Shown here piece by piece: positions 6,542 to 13,590 of a DNA stretch of 18,103 nucleotides. The stretch's first letter is position 1; every line of letters begins with the position of its first letter. The stretch covers positions 1 to 18,103 of the forward strand of contig JAILEL010000150.1 in assembly GCA_024687845.1 (NCBI GenBank), written 5' to 3'. The notes beneath the pieces are model-generated. The model saw only the letters and a list, made by a program, of their open reading frames with translations, was not told the origin of the DNA and ran no database searches. Both the position numbers and the translations under genes were made by a program. The stretch is from Eubacterium sp. (GTDB taxonomy: Bacteria > Bacillota_A > Clostridia > Lachnospirales > Lachnospiraceae).

Positions 6542-8974
6542 ATGGGAAAAATGTTCAAGAAAACGATGTCAGTGATAATATCCATATGTATAGCGATCTC
6601 GTGTATTCCGACCACTTATGCTTATGCTAAGGAGCCGGATGAGATAGCACAGATTATAGATAATATGTCACTGCGACAGAAGATAACTCAGTGTATGATG
6701 GTTGATTTTAGAAAGTGGTCTGATGGCGATATGACTGTTCTGAATGATGAGGTTGCCGGACTTCTTGCTGATTATCAATTCGGTTCAGTAATCCTTTTTG
6801 CAGAAAACATAAAGGAAACTGATGAGACCGTTACACTCACCCGTGCCATGCAGAATGCTACGATGAGTAAAGGTGGAATTCCGCTCCTTATAGCAACAGA
6901 TCAGGAGGGCGGAATTGTATATAGACTTGGAAGTGGAACTGCACTTCCTGGAAATATGGCACTTGCTGCTACCGGTGATTCAGAAAATGCAAAAAAAGCA
7001 GGACAGATTATTGGTAGAGAACTGGATTCAGTTGGAATTAATACTACTCTGGCCCCTGTTATCGATGTAAATAATAATGCAAATAATCCTATAATCGGGC
7101 TTAGATCCTTCAGCGATAATCCTGATATAGTAGGTGAGTATGGAAGCAAATATATATCAGGACTTGCTGAATATAATATCATAGGATGTGCAAAGCATTT
7201 TCCTGGACATGGAGATGTTGATACTGATTCACATACAGGACTTCCTGTGGTAAATAAAACCAAAGAAGCTCTTATGGAAAATGAGCTTAAACCGTATAAG
7301 ATTGCCATAGCTCAGGGAATAGATATGATAATGACTGCTCATATCCTTTATCCTCAGCTTGATAATACTGAATTAGAAGCAGATCAACCTGGTGTAGAAG
7401 GAAGTAAGGAAAAGAGACCTGCCACACTATCTTATAAAATACTTACTGAGATGCTTCGCGGCGAACTTGGATTTAATGGAGTTGTAATAACAGATGCTAT
7501 TAACATGGATGGTGTTCATAAATTCTTCTCAGAAGAACTGACTACCCTGGAGGCTTTAAAGGCAGGGGCGGATATGATCTGTATGCCTGTTACCGGAATT
7601 ACAAATAAGACTGAATGGATCACAAAAACAGAGAGTATCATTTCTTATGTTGAGAATGCAGTAGATAAGCATGAAATAACTGAAGATAGAATAGATCAGT
7701 CAGTAAGAAGAATTCTGACACTTAAGCAGAAAAAGGGCATTCTTAATTATGATGCTACGAAATATACAACTGCAAAAGCTCTGGCTACGGTAGGAAGTCA
7801 GGAAAATAGAACACTTGAAAGAGAGATTTCTGCTAAGGCAGTAACAGTAATCAGGAATGATAATAATACTCTTCCAATAAAGACAACTAAAAATAGCAAG
7901 ATACTTATGCTTGCAGCATACGATGACGAGCATGCCCTAATGGTAATGGGACTTAATCGTGCCAGAGCGGCTCAGCTTGTTTCAGACGATGTTAAAGTCG
8001 ATGCTTATTTTTATTCAAAGACCGATTATGAGATAACGGGTGAATTAAAGAAGAAGATAGACTGGGCTGATACGGTAATAGTTGAATCAGAGGTTGGCGG
8101 TGCAGGCTCTATGGGATATAAAACCTGGGCTTCAATAGCACCTAAAAATGTTACAGAATATTGCAAGAAACAAGGAAAAAAATCAGTTGTAATGTCAGTC
8201 AGTAAACCTTACGATGTACAGATGTATCCTGATGCAGATGCTATAGTTGCTGCATATGGATGTAAGGGTTCTGATTTGGACGTGGCTAAGGTAATAGCTG
8301 ATAAGACTACTGATTCAAAGAAAGCTTTTGGCCCTAATATTGTTGCAGGAATCGAAGTAATATTTGGCGTATTTGGCGCAAGTGGAAAACTCCCTGTTAA
8401 CGTTCCAGTGTTCGATGCAGAAACTGGAAAATACACTGATAAAATAGCTTATAAGAGAGGCTATGGACTTACTTATGATAAACTGAGTCCTGAGGACACC
8501 AAGGAAGTGCCGGAAGAATCTATCAAGGTTGGTTCAGTAGTTAAAACGAAAAATAATGGTACGGTTAAGGTTCTTAGAGTTGCAACTGAGAAGAAAGCAG
8601 GTACTGTAGCATATATGACTGCTCCAAATAAGGCATCTGTTACAGTTCCGGCAACTGTAAAGCTTGAGGGTAAGAATTATTCAGTTGTTCAGATTAATGC
8701 GAAAGCATTTAAAGGCAAAAAGATAACTACTGTAACAATAGGAGCTAATGTATCCAAGATAGCAGGTGGAGCATTTAATGGTTCAAAGGCTAAAAGAGTT
8801 ATCCTGAAAACCAGAAAGCTCGCAAGAAGCAAGGTTAAGGGATCATTAAAATCATCTTCAGTAAAGCTTATATTAGTTAAGACTGGAGATAAGCAAAAGA
8901 ATAAGCAGTATGTTAAGAAATATAAGAAGATATTCGAAAAGAAGAATTCTGGTAGAAATGTAAAAATCAAATAA
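6542..8974 (+). CDS. Secreted GH3 glycosidase, beta-N-acetylhexosaminidase-like, with basic C-terminal module
   Basis: Start ATG 6542 is chosen because of the GAGGAG site and because it puts a classic signal peptide at the N-terminus (residues 1-29: KK, hydrophobic core, TTYAYA cleavage region). The product has 810 residues and acts outside the cell. The GH3 N-terminal barrel (about 33-400) carries DQEGG (120-124), KHFPGHGD (218-225), the DSH dyad at 229-231 typical of NagZ-type N-acetylglucosaminidases, and the nucleophile Asp318 in VITDAINM. Unlike short NagZ, a GH3 C-terminal Rossmann-like domain follows (about 430-645). Residues 660-810 form a Lys-rich, beta-strand module with a leucine-rich-repeat-like segment (INAKAFKGKKITTVTIG), plausibly for cell-wall attachment. 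Likely substrates are GlcNAc-containing wall fragments or host/plant glycans; phosphorylase or beta-glucosidase activity cannot be excluded. Monocistronic by its flanking terminators. Confidence 0.9.
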   Translation: MGKMFKKTMSVIISICIAISCIPTTYAYAKEPDEIAQIIDNMSLRQKITQCMMVDFRKWSDGDMTVLNDEVAGLLADYQFGSVILFAENIKETDETVTLTRAMQNATMSKGGIPLLIATDQEGGIVYRLGSGTALPGNMALAATGDSENAKKAGQIIGRELDSVGINTTLAPVIDVNNNANNPIIGLRSFSDNPDIVGEYGSKYISGLAEYNIIGCAKHFPGHGDVDTDSHTGLPVVNKTKEALMENELKPYKIAIAQGIDMIMTAHILYPQLDNTELEADQPGVEGSKEKRPATLSYKILTEMLRGELGFNGVVITDAINMDGVHKFFSEELTTLEALKAGADMICMPVTGITNKTEWITKTESIISYVENAVDKHEITEDRIDQSVRRILTLKQKKGILNYDATKYTTAKALATVGSQENRTLEREISAKAVTVIRNDNNTLPIKTTKNSKILMLAAYDDEHALMVMGLNRARAAQLVSDDVKVDAYFYSKTDYEITGELKKKIDWADTVIVESEVGGAGSMGYKTWASIAPKNVTEYCKKQGKKSVVMSVSKPYDVQMYPDADAIVAAYGCKGSDLDVAKVIADKTTDSKKAFGPNIVAGIEVIFGVFGASGKLPVNVPVFDAETGKYTDKIAYKRGYGLTYDKLSPEDTKEVPEESIKVGSVVKTKNNGTVKVLRVATEKKAGTVAYMTAPNKASVTVPATVKLEGKNYSVVQINAKAFKGKKITTVTIGANVSKIAGGAFNGSKAKRVILKTRKLARSKVKGSLKSSSVKLILVKTGDKQKNKQYVKKYKKIFEKKNSGRNVKIK

Positions 8975-8988
8975 GAGGGAGAAGTGAT

Positions 8989-9045
8989 ATGCATCAGTTC
9001 AGACTTCCTGAGGTTATGAGGGATGTGTTTGCAAATCCTAATTAG
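8989..9045 (+). CDS. Possible 18-codon small ORF after the GH3 gene
   Basis: ATG 8989 follows a purine-rich GAGGGAGAAG (8975-8984) that could act as a Shine-Dalgarno sequence, 14 bases after the GH3 stop. The frame encodes 18 residues beginning MHQFRLPEVMRDVF and stops at TAG 9043. It has no recognisable domain. It may be a true microprotein, the remnant of a lost gene, or chance; only the ribosome-site-like sequence supports it. Confidence 0.25.
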   Translation: MHQFRLPEVMRDVFANPN

Positions 9046-9118
9046 AGGACTGTATTACAAAAATCAGTCAAAAAAGTTGAATTTTATTCTATCAATTTTT
9101 AAATGATAATCTTAAAAT

Positions 9119-9150
9119 AGAGGGCAGTGGTAGCTTTATCACTGTCTTTT
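9119..9150 (+). terminator. Rho-independent terminator after the GH3 gene
   Basis: GGGCAGTGGTA (9122-9132) pairs with TATCACTGTCT (9137-9147) around a GCTT loop, and A/T-rich pairs extend the stem to 9119-9150. The right arm ends in TTTT (9147-9150), followed by ATTTT. It lies between the GH3 gene and the isomerase gene; it ends GH3 transcripts or, if a promoter lies upstream, attenuates the isomerase transcript. Confidence 0.75.
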
Positions 9151-9192
9151 ATTTTGTGTGATTATCTATTTTTTTTTGAAAGGATGAACTAT

Positions 9193-10062
9193 ATGAGATT
9201 TGGATTATCTTCTCCACTACGTCATGAGACTGCAAAGGAGTGGGCAAAACAGCATGTAGAGCTTGGTTGTAAAACGGTTGTATTTCCTGTTCAGAGCGAT
9301 GAACCTGAGGGTAAAATCGATGGATATAAGAATGCTGCCGATGAGTATGGTCTTCAGATAGCTGAGGTAGGTATATGGAGAAATGCTCTTTCATTGGATA
9401 GAAGTGAGCGTAAGGCTAATATGGACTACTGCGTTCAGCAGCTTCGTCTAGCTGACTATCTGGGGGCACGCTGCGCTGTAAATGTAGCAGGTGCATTTGG
9501 CCCAAGATGGGATGGCCATTATAAGAAAAATTTTTCTGAGGAGGCGTGGAAAGAAACTGTAAAAATGGTTCAGGAAATCATTGATAGAGCTGATGTGAAG
9601 AATACTTATTTCACATTAGAACCTATGCCCTGGATGATTCCAACTGGTCCGAAGGATTACCTGAAACTTATTGAGGAGGTTGACAGGGACAGGTTTGCTG
9701 TTCATATGGATATCATTAATATGATTAATTCAGCTGACAGATATTTTCATGCAGAAGAGTTCGTGGATGAATGTGCAGAGCTTCTGGGTTCGAGAATCAG
9801 AAGCTGTCACATCAAGGATGTTCATCTTAAGGAAGAATATACATTCCAGCTGGAAGAATGTGCTCTGGGCTGTGGTGAATTCCCGCTCGCACATTATATA
9901 AGAAAAATGGATAAAATCGATAAGGATATGCCGATTATAGTAGAGCATCTGAATACGGATGAGGAATATAAGAAATATCTGAAGGTTGTTCAGGGACTGG
10001 CATTTGCACCGAAGGTGGTTGAAAATCCTACAGAAAAACTAAAAAGCAGAGATATATATTGA
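9193..10062 (+). CDS. Sugar phosphate isomerase/epimerase family TIM-barrel protein
   Basis: A cytoplasmic enzyme of the xylose-isomerase-like TIM-barrel superfamily (AP_endonuc_2 fold). ATG 9193 is preferred over ATG 9184 because GAAAGGA (9178-9184) lies 8 bases upstream and overlaps the earlier ATG; this gives 289 residues, typical for the family. The expected divalent-metal ligands sit at strand ends: Glu143 (TLEPMP), Asp173 (VHMDIIN), His206 (CHIKDVH) and Glu251 (IIVEHL). Relatives isomerise or epimerise ketoses, inositols or hydroxypyruvate, and the exact substrate cannot be read from sequence. The FMN dehydrogenase gene begins 14 bases after the stop, so the two form a transcription pair and may act on the same metabolite. 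A role in processing sugars released by the neighbouring GH27 or GH95 enzymes is inference. Confidence 0.85.
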   Translation: MRFGLSSPLRHETAKEWAKQHVELGCKTVVFPVQSDEPEGKIDGYKNAADEYGLQIAEVGIWRNALSLDRSERKANMDYCVQQLRLADYLGARCAVNVAGAFGPRWDGHYKKNFSEEAWKETVKMVQEIIDRADVKNTYFTLEPMPWMIPTGPKDYLKLIEEVDRDRFAVHMDIINMINSADRYFHAEEFVDECAELLGSRIRSCHIKDVHLKEEYTFQLEECALGCGEFPLAHYIRKMDKIDKDMPIIVEHLNTDEEYKKYLKVVQGLAFAPKVVENPTEKLKSRDIY

Positions 10063-10076
10063 TTTGGAGGGGTTAC

Positions 10077-10979
10077 ATGGAATATAAGAGAATATCAGAT
10101 GCAAACGAAATAACTGCAAGATACATGGATAGTATACTGATAAAGCAGCGTTTAATTGATTCAGTAGTAGCAGATACTGGTATAGAATTTTTAGGGGAAC
10201 ATTTTAGTTCTCCTATTATGATGCCGGCCTTTTCGCACCTTGGTCCGATGAATGGGCGTGAGCTTACTGGGCTTGAGGAATATTCTTTTGCGGCAAAAGA
10301 AGCTGACATTCTGAACTTTGTCGGAATGATGGAGAACAGTATGTTTGACAAGATAATAGCTACAGGAGCAAAAACAGTTCGAATAGTTAAGCCATATGAT
10401 GATAATGGCAAAGTGCGGGATCAGATGCAGTATGCAGAAAGCATGGGCGCATTTGGAATCGGAATGGATATTGACCATATATTTGGTCCTGAAGGAGAAG
10501 ATATTGTAATAGGTGAGAAGATGGCTGTTCAGACCTTTGATATGCTTCAATCCTATGTTCAGTCTACGAAACTTCCATTCTTTGTCAAAGGTGTACTTGG
10601 TGTAGAGGATGCAATCAAATGTGCCGACATGGGAGCCAGAGCTATTATTGTAAGCCACCATCATGGAAGGCTTCCATATGCAGTTCCACCAATGATGATT
10701 CTTCCTGAAATCAAAAAGGCACTTGAAGGACGAGAGGTCAAAATAATAGTTGACTGTGGAATCGCAAGTGGAGCAGATGTATATAAAGCACTTGCACTTG
10801 GAGCAGATGCAGCAGCAGTTGGAAGATCCATGATGTCCGGTCTTGAAGAAAATGGAACTGAAGGGGTTAAGAATTTTGTTGACGGAGTAAGAAAAGAATT
10901 AAGATATATTATGAGTTGTACCGGATATGCCAGAGTTGCTGATATAGATGATAAATGCATAGTAACAGTAAGTGCATGA
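10077..10979 (+). CDS. FMN-dependent alpha-hydroxy-acid dehydrogenase/oxidase family protein
   Basis: A TIM-barrel flavoenzyme of the glycolate/lactate oxidase family, which oxidises an alpha-hydroxy acid to the 2-oxo acid. ATG 10077 follows GGAGGGG (10066-10072) and gives 300 residues, shorter than the 350-400 of well-studied members. Visible features: PIMMPAFSHLGPMN (46-59), the flavin-facing Lys171 in FFVKGV, the active-site segment VSHHHGRLP (192-200), where His195 and Arg198 align with the catalytic His and Arg of VSNHGGRQ, and the phosphate-binding VDCGIASGADV (225-235) with AAAVGR (245-250). The usual Asn-His-Gly-Gly is replaced by a triple His, so the substrate may differ from lactate or glycolate. 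It lies 14 bases after the isomerase gene, in an apparent two-gene unit. A type 2 isopentenyl-diphosphate isomerase is a less likely alternative with the same fold. Confidence 0.85.
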   Translation: MEYKRISDANEITARYMDSILIKQRLIDSVVADTGIEFLGEHFSSPIMMPAFSHLGPMNGRELTGLEEYSFAAKEADILNFVGMMENSMFDKIIATGAKTVRIVKPYDDNGKVRDQMQYAESMGAFGIGMDIDHIFGPEGEDIVIGEKMAVQTFDMLQSYVQSTKLPFFVKGVLGVEDAIKCADMGARAIIVSHHHGRLPYAVPPMMILPEIKKALEGREVKIIVDCGIASGADVYKALALGADAAAVGRSMMSGLEENGTEGVKNFVDGVRKELRYIMSCTGYARVADIDDKCIVTVSA

Positions 10980-11018
10980 AATTATTTACTTAATGGCGAC
11001 AATGAAATGAATCTGTGA

Positions 11019-11055
11019 TATCATGATGAATAGTTACTATTCATGGTTCATGATA
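11019..11055. promoter_or_regulatory. Nested inverted repeat upstream of the GH27 gene (possible operator)
   Basis: The inner part, TGAATAGT-T-ACTATTCA (11027-11043), is a perfect 17-base palindrome. It is flanked by TATCATGA (11019-11026) and TCATGATA (11048-11055), also perfectly complementary, with four unpaired bases on the right side. No T-tract follows on either strand, so it does not look like a terminator. Its position 20 bases before a candidate -35 fits a repressor or activator binding site. Confidence 0.45.
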
Positions 11056-11075
11056 AAAGGAATAAAAAGAATATT

Positions 11076-11121
11076 TTGAGATAACTTTGAATAATAACGG
11101 TATATTATAAACATCGTGAAT
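11076..11121 (+). promoter_or_regulatory. Candidate GH27 promoter with downstream ATCGTGAAT motif
   Basis: TTGAGA (11076-11081) lies 19 bases before TATATT (11101-11106), with overlapping -10 alternatives TATTAT (11103-11108) and TATAAA (11106-11111). ATCGTGAAT (11113-11121) follows directly and recurs in the same setting at 13062-13070. The spacing is long, so the -35 is uncertain. A clear ribosome site, AGAAGGAG (11128-11135), precedes the gene. Confidence 0.35.
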
Positions 11122-11144
11122 ATAGTTAGAAGGAGTAGTGGGGG

Positions 11145-12995
11145 ATGGAAAACAGATACGAAAAGCCGGCAGTTATAAATGAATCAAAATATAGATATGA
11201 TTCATTTCAAAATGGTGAAGTTTTATTTGGAAAAAAAGGCACTTTACCACCTATGGGGTGGAACAGCTGGAATGCTTTCGGAAGTGGCAATAACGAAGAA
11301 CTCACGAAGGCGATGGCTGATAAATTAGTTGAACTAGGTCTCGATAAGCTTGGATATAAATATGTTATTTTAGATGATGGCTGTTATGGGCCTGTAAGAA
11401 TCGATGGACATGTCGCATCAGACAAGGTGAAGTTCCCAAGTGGATTTATGGCTATGTCTGATTATATTCATGGTAAAGGACTCAAATTCGGTATGTACAA
11501 TGATGTGGGTTCACGTCTCTGCTCTGGACTTGAGGTTGGAACCTGTGGGTATGAGGATATAGATGTTAAAGATTATGTAAACTGGAAAATAGACTTCATC
11601 AAGGTTGATAATTGCTATAATGTCTGGGATAATGCCACATTTTCTAATCCTGAAAATGCGAAGTTTACCTTTGCTCCAGATATATATGGAATCAAGCTTT
11701 TTAAGGTTGGGGATACTTCTGATACAAGTGATGAAGGATTGTTATCAGAATACTCTGCTAAAAAGGATGGAATAATTACCGGGCATCGCGCATATTTAGA
11801 AGGTGACCATGTAACCGGAATTGGTACATTTGATGGAACAGGTCCTGATGCATCTCCGGTTGGAGAACAGAGCAGTGAACTACATTTCAGGGTAAATGTT
11901 CCGGAAACAGATGAGTATGATCTGGTTATCTTTTTTAGAAGTGGCTGCAGTGAGGGCTGTGGTCAGTGGCTTCAGGTTGCAGTGCAAAGTGCAGAGGAAG
12001 AAGATGCTGCAAAGGCTCAGTATTTCTATGATGACTTTATAGAAAGCGTTACAGAGAGCAGCCAGGAACAGATACAGCAATCTGTTAAGATAAGAGTTCA
12101 TTTGACAAAAGGCGAGAATATTCTTAGACTTATGAATCATAGACGTCAGGAGAATACGCTTACTTCATATGCAAAGATTCAGGAAGAACTGGAAAAAATC
12201 GTGCCGGATAATGACATCGTTTTCTCCATTTGTGAATGGGGCAAGACTATGCCACAGAACTGGGGATATAAGGTTGGTAACTCCTGGAGAATACTAAATG
12301 ATATTAGTTTTCAGGTTGGTTCGGATGGTGATAGTGGACATGCCGCTTGGGAAGGTGCATACACCACAAGTGTTACTGCTCAGTATAATAAAGCTGTTAT
12401 CATGGATGAATTCGCAGGGCTGGAAAGAGGCTGGAACGATCCGGATATGCTGATGATAGGCATGAATGGTCTGAGTGACACCATGTGCAAAACGCATATG
12501 GCTCTTTGGTGTATGATGAATGCACCACTTATGCTGGGAATGGACCTTAGAAATGTTGAAAAGGATTCAGAGATATATAAGATAATCAGTAATACAGATT
12601 TTATAGCACTTAATCAGGATAGTCTCGGGGTACAGGCGAAGAGAATCTTTACTACAAAAGCCGTAGCACCTGATACTACATATATTCGTGATAATGACCG
12701 TATCGATGTTCTGGCTAAGCCATTATCAGATGGAAGTATAGCAGTTACCTTTGTCAATGTAAGTACCGCTGAAAGAAAGGACGAGATCAGCATTGACTGC
12801 AGTCTCTTGAAGGAATATATTGGCAGTAAAATGTCAGATGCAGCTACATTCTTTAATGCTTCTGAATATAAAATAACAGATCTCTGGAATAAAGAGAGCA
12901 CCACGGCTCGGACCAGAAACTTTTCAAATAAAATTTTTGGCGCAGAGTCACTTGCTGCATGTGACAATATTACGATAAAGATCACACCTGTATAA
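11145..12995 (+). CDS. GH27 alpha-galactosidase with a domain inserted in the barrel
   Basis: Hydrolyses terminal alpha-D-galactose (some GH27 members act on alpha-N-acetylgalactosamine or beta-L-arabinopyranose). The opening PPMGWNSWNAFG (35-46) and LDDGC (76-80) are GH27 hallmarks. The nucleophile is Asp155 in KVDNC, and the acid/base should be Asp386 in WRILNDIS. WNDPDML (430-436) and IALNQDSLG (487-495) complete the barrel, and a beta-sandwich tail runs from about 500 to 616. Human alpha-galactosidase A has about 60 residues between the two catalytic acids; here there are 231. The extra block, about 165-345, looks like a beta-rich carbohydrate-binding-type module (HFRVNVPETDEYDLVIFF, then VKIRVHLTKGENILRLMNH). 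There is no signal peptide, so it acts in the cytoplasm on imported oligosaccharides. It has its own candidate promoter and a terminator. Confidence 0.92.
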   Translation: MENRYEKPAVINESKYRYDSFQNGEVLFGKKGTLPPMGWNSWNAFGSGNNEELTKAMADKLVELGLDKLGYKYVILDDGCYGPVRIDGHVASDKVKFPSGFMAMSDYIHGKGLKFGMYNDVGSRLCSGLEVGTCGYEDIDVKDYVNWKIDFIKVDNCYNVWDNATFSNPENAKFTFAPDIYGIKLFKVGDTSDTSDEGLLSEYSAKKDGIITGHRAYLEGDHVTGIGTFDGTGPDASPVGEQSSELHFRVNVPETDEYDLVIFFRSGCSEGCGQWLQVAVQSAEEEDAAKAQYFYDDFIESVTESSQEQIQQSVKIRVHLTKGENILRLMNHRRQENTLTSYAKIQEELEKIVPDNDIVFSICEWGKTMPQNWGYKVGNSWRILNDISFQVGSDGDSGHAAWEGAYTTSVTAQYNKAVIMDEFAGLERGWNDPDMLMIGMNGLSDTMCKTHMALWCMMNAPLMLGMDLRNVEKDSEIYKIISNTDFIALNQDSLGVQAKRIFTTKAVAPDTTYIRDNDRIDVLAKPLSDGSIAVTFVNVSTAERKDEISIDCSLLKEYIGSKMSDAATFFNASEYKITDLWNKESTTARTRNFSNKIFGAESLAACDNITIKITPV

Positions 12996-13011
12996 TTGTA
13001 AAAATATGAAA

Positions 13012-13046
13012 AAAAATGGGACTGGGAATTTCCTTGTCCCACTTTT
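13012..13046 (+). terminator. Rho-independent terminator after the GH27 gene
   Basis: TGGGAC (13017-13022) pairs with GTCCCA (13036-13041), and flanking AAAA and TTTT (13012-13015 with 13043-13046) extend the stem past one mismatch. An A-tract at 13009-13016 before the stem and T's after it would let it work in either direction. Confidence 0.7.
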
Positions 13047-13070
13047 CATGAGAATATATAAATCGTGAAT
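13034..13070 (+). promoter_or_regulatory. Candidate promoter of the SLH-like/MFS/GH95 run
   Basis: TTGTCC (13034-13039) is 17 bases from TATAAA (13057-13062), and ATCGTGAAT overlaps and follows the -10 at 13062-13070, much as at the GH27 promoter. The -35 is poor and overlaps the right arm of the preceding terminator. Position and spacing support it more than box quality does. Confidence 0.35.
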
Positions 13071-13116
13071 TGTAGCCATAAAGCATATTACATAGACTGA
13101 TTAAGGAACAGATCAG

Positions 13117-13566
13117 ATGAATAATTCGATTGGATATTTTATATTATATATTTATCTTGAGGATAAAAAGCTGTTATTTCCAGGTATGTATTCAGGGGTA
13201 GATATAAAAAAAGAGTTATATGTAGAACGTGATAAGATTTTTCAAAGCTGCCTGGATGAAGGATGGATTGAGCAGCAGGATATAGAAAATCAGGATAAAA
13301 CACTTGATAGAAGAACTGCCGCCAGGATACTTCATGAATACATGAGACGAAGGCTGGGGATAAAAGATCTGGAGGATATTACGCAGGCTTATGAGCTTCG
13401 GGATCTGTTTGACTGCAGGGTATGTGCAAATCATATTGCTCAGGTTTATCTAAGAGGGATTATAGAGCCGGTTATGTTTGAAATGTTGAAAATATTCGAT
13501 GTATATGGCGAAGTAACAGAAAATGAAATTGTTAGTTATGTAAACAAAACTATTGGTATGAGGTAA
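13117..13566 (+). CDS. Small SLH-like protein of unknown function
   Basis: A 149-residue protein with no clear enzymatic motif. Start ATG 13117 has AAGGA (13103-13107) 9 bases upstream. From residue 62 the pattern resembles one S-layer-homology repeat: a helix with LDRRTAARILHEYM, a second helix ending QVYLRGIIE, then FDVYGEVTENEIVSYVNK. It has no signal peptide; the hydrophobic run at residues 5-14 is too short and polar to be one. The N-terminal third has no recognised domain. Cys100 and Cys103 (DCRVC) with His106 could bind metal. It lies 24 bases before the MFS permease gene and appears to lead that transcription unit, so a function tied to glycan uptake or hydrolysis is possible. The SLH comparison is by eye and tentative; the gene itself is well supported. 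Confidence 0.75.
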   Translation: MNNSIGYFILYIYLEDKKLLFPGMYSGVDIKKELYVERDKIFQSCLDEGWIEQQDIENQDKTLDRRTAARILHEYMRRRLGIKDLEDITQAYELRDLFDCRVCANHIAQVYLRGIIEPVMFEMLKIFDVYGEVTENEIVSYVNKTIGMR

Positions 13567-13590
13567 TATATTTTAGAGGTATTATATTTT

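Noticed and set aside
6901..7308. 135-codon open frame on the - strand within the GH3 gene
   Set aside because: Antisense to the conserved catalytic barrel; its Ser/Pro/Leu-rich translation is an artefact of the coding strand.
9127..9192. Extended start of the isomerase (GTG 9127 or ATG 9184)
   Set aside because: The GTG lies within the terminator hairpin, and ATG 9184 overlaps the Shine-Dalgarno sequence that serves ATG 9193.
10191..10664. 157-codon open frame on the - strand within the FMN dehydrogenase
   Set aside because: It lies opposite a well-supported gene, has a Cys/His/Ser/Phe-rich composition typical of shadow frames, and shows no domain.
11019..11055. Nested dyad as a terminator of the FMN dehydrogenase gene
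   Set aside because: There is no run of T's on either strand and the stem is AT-rich with a 1-base loop; an operator is more likely.
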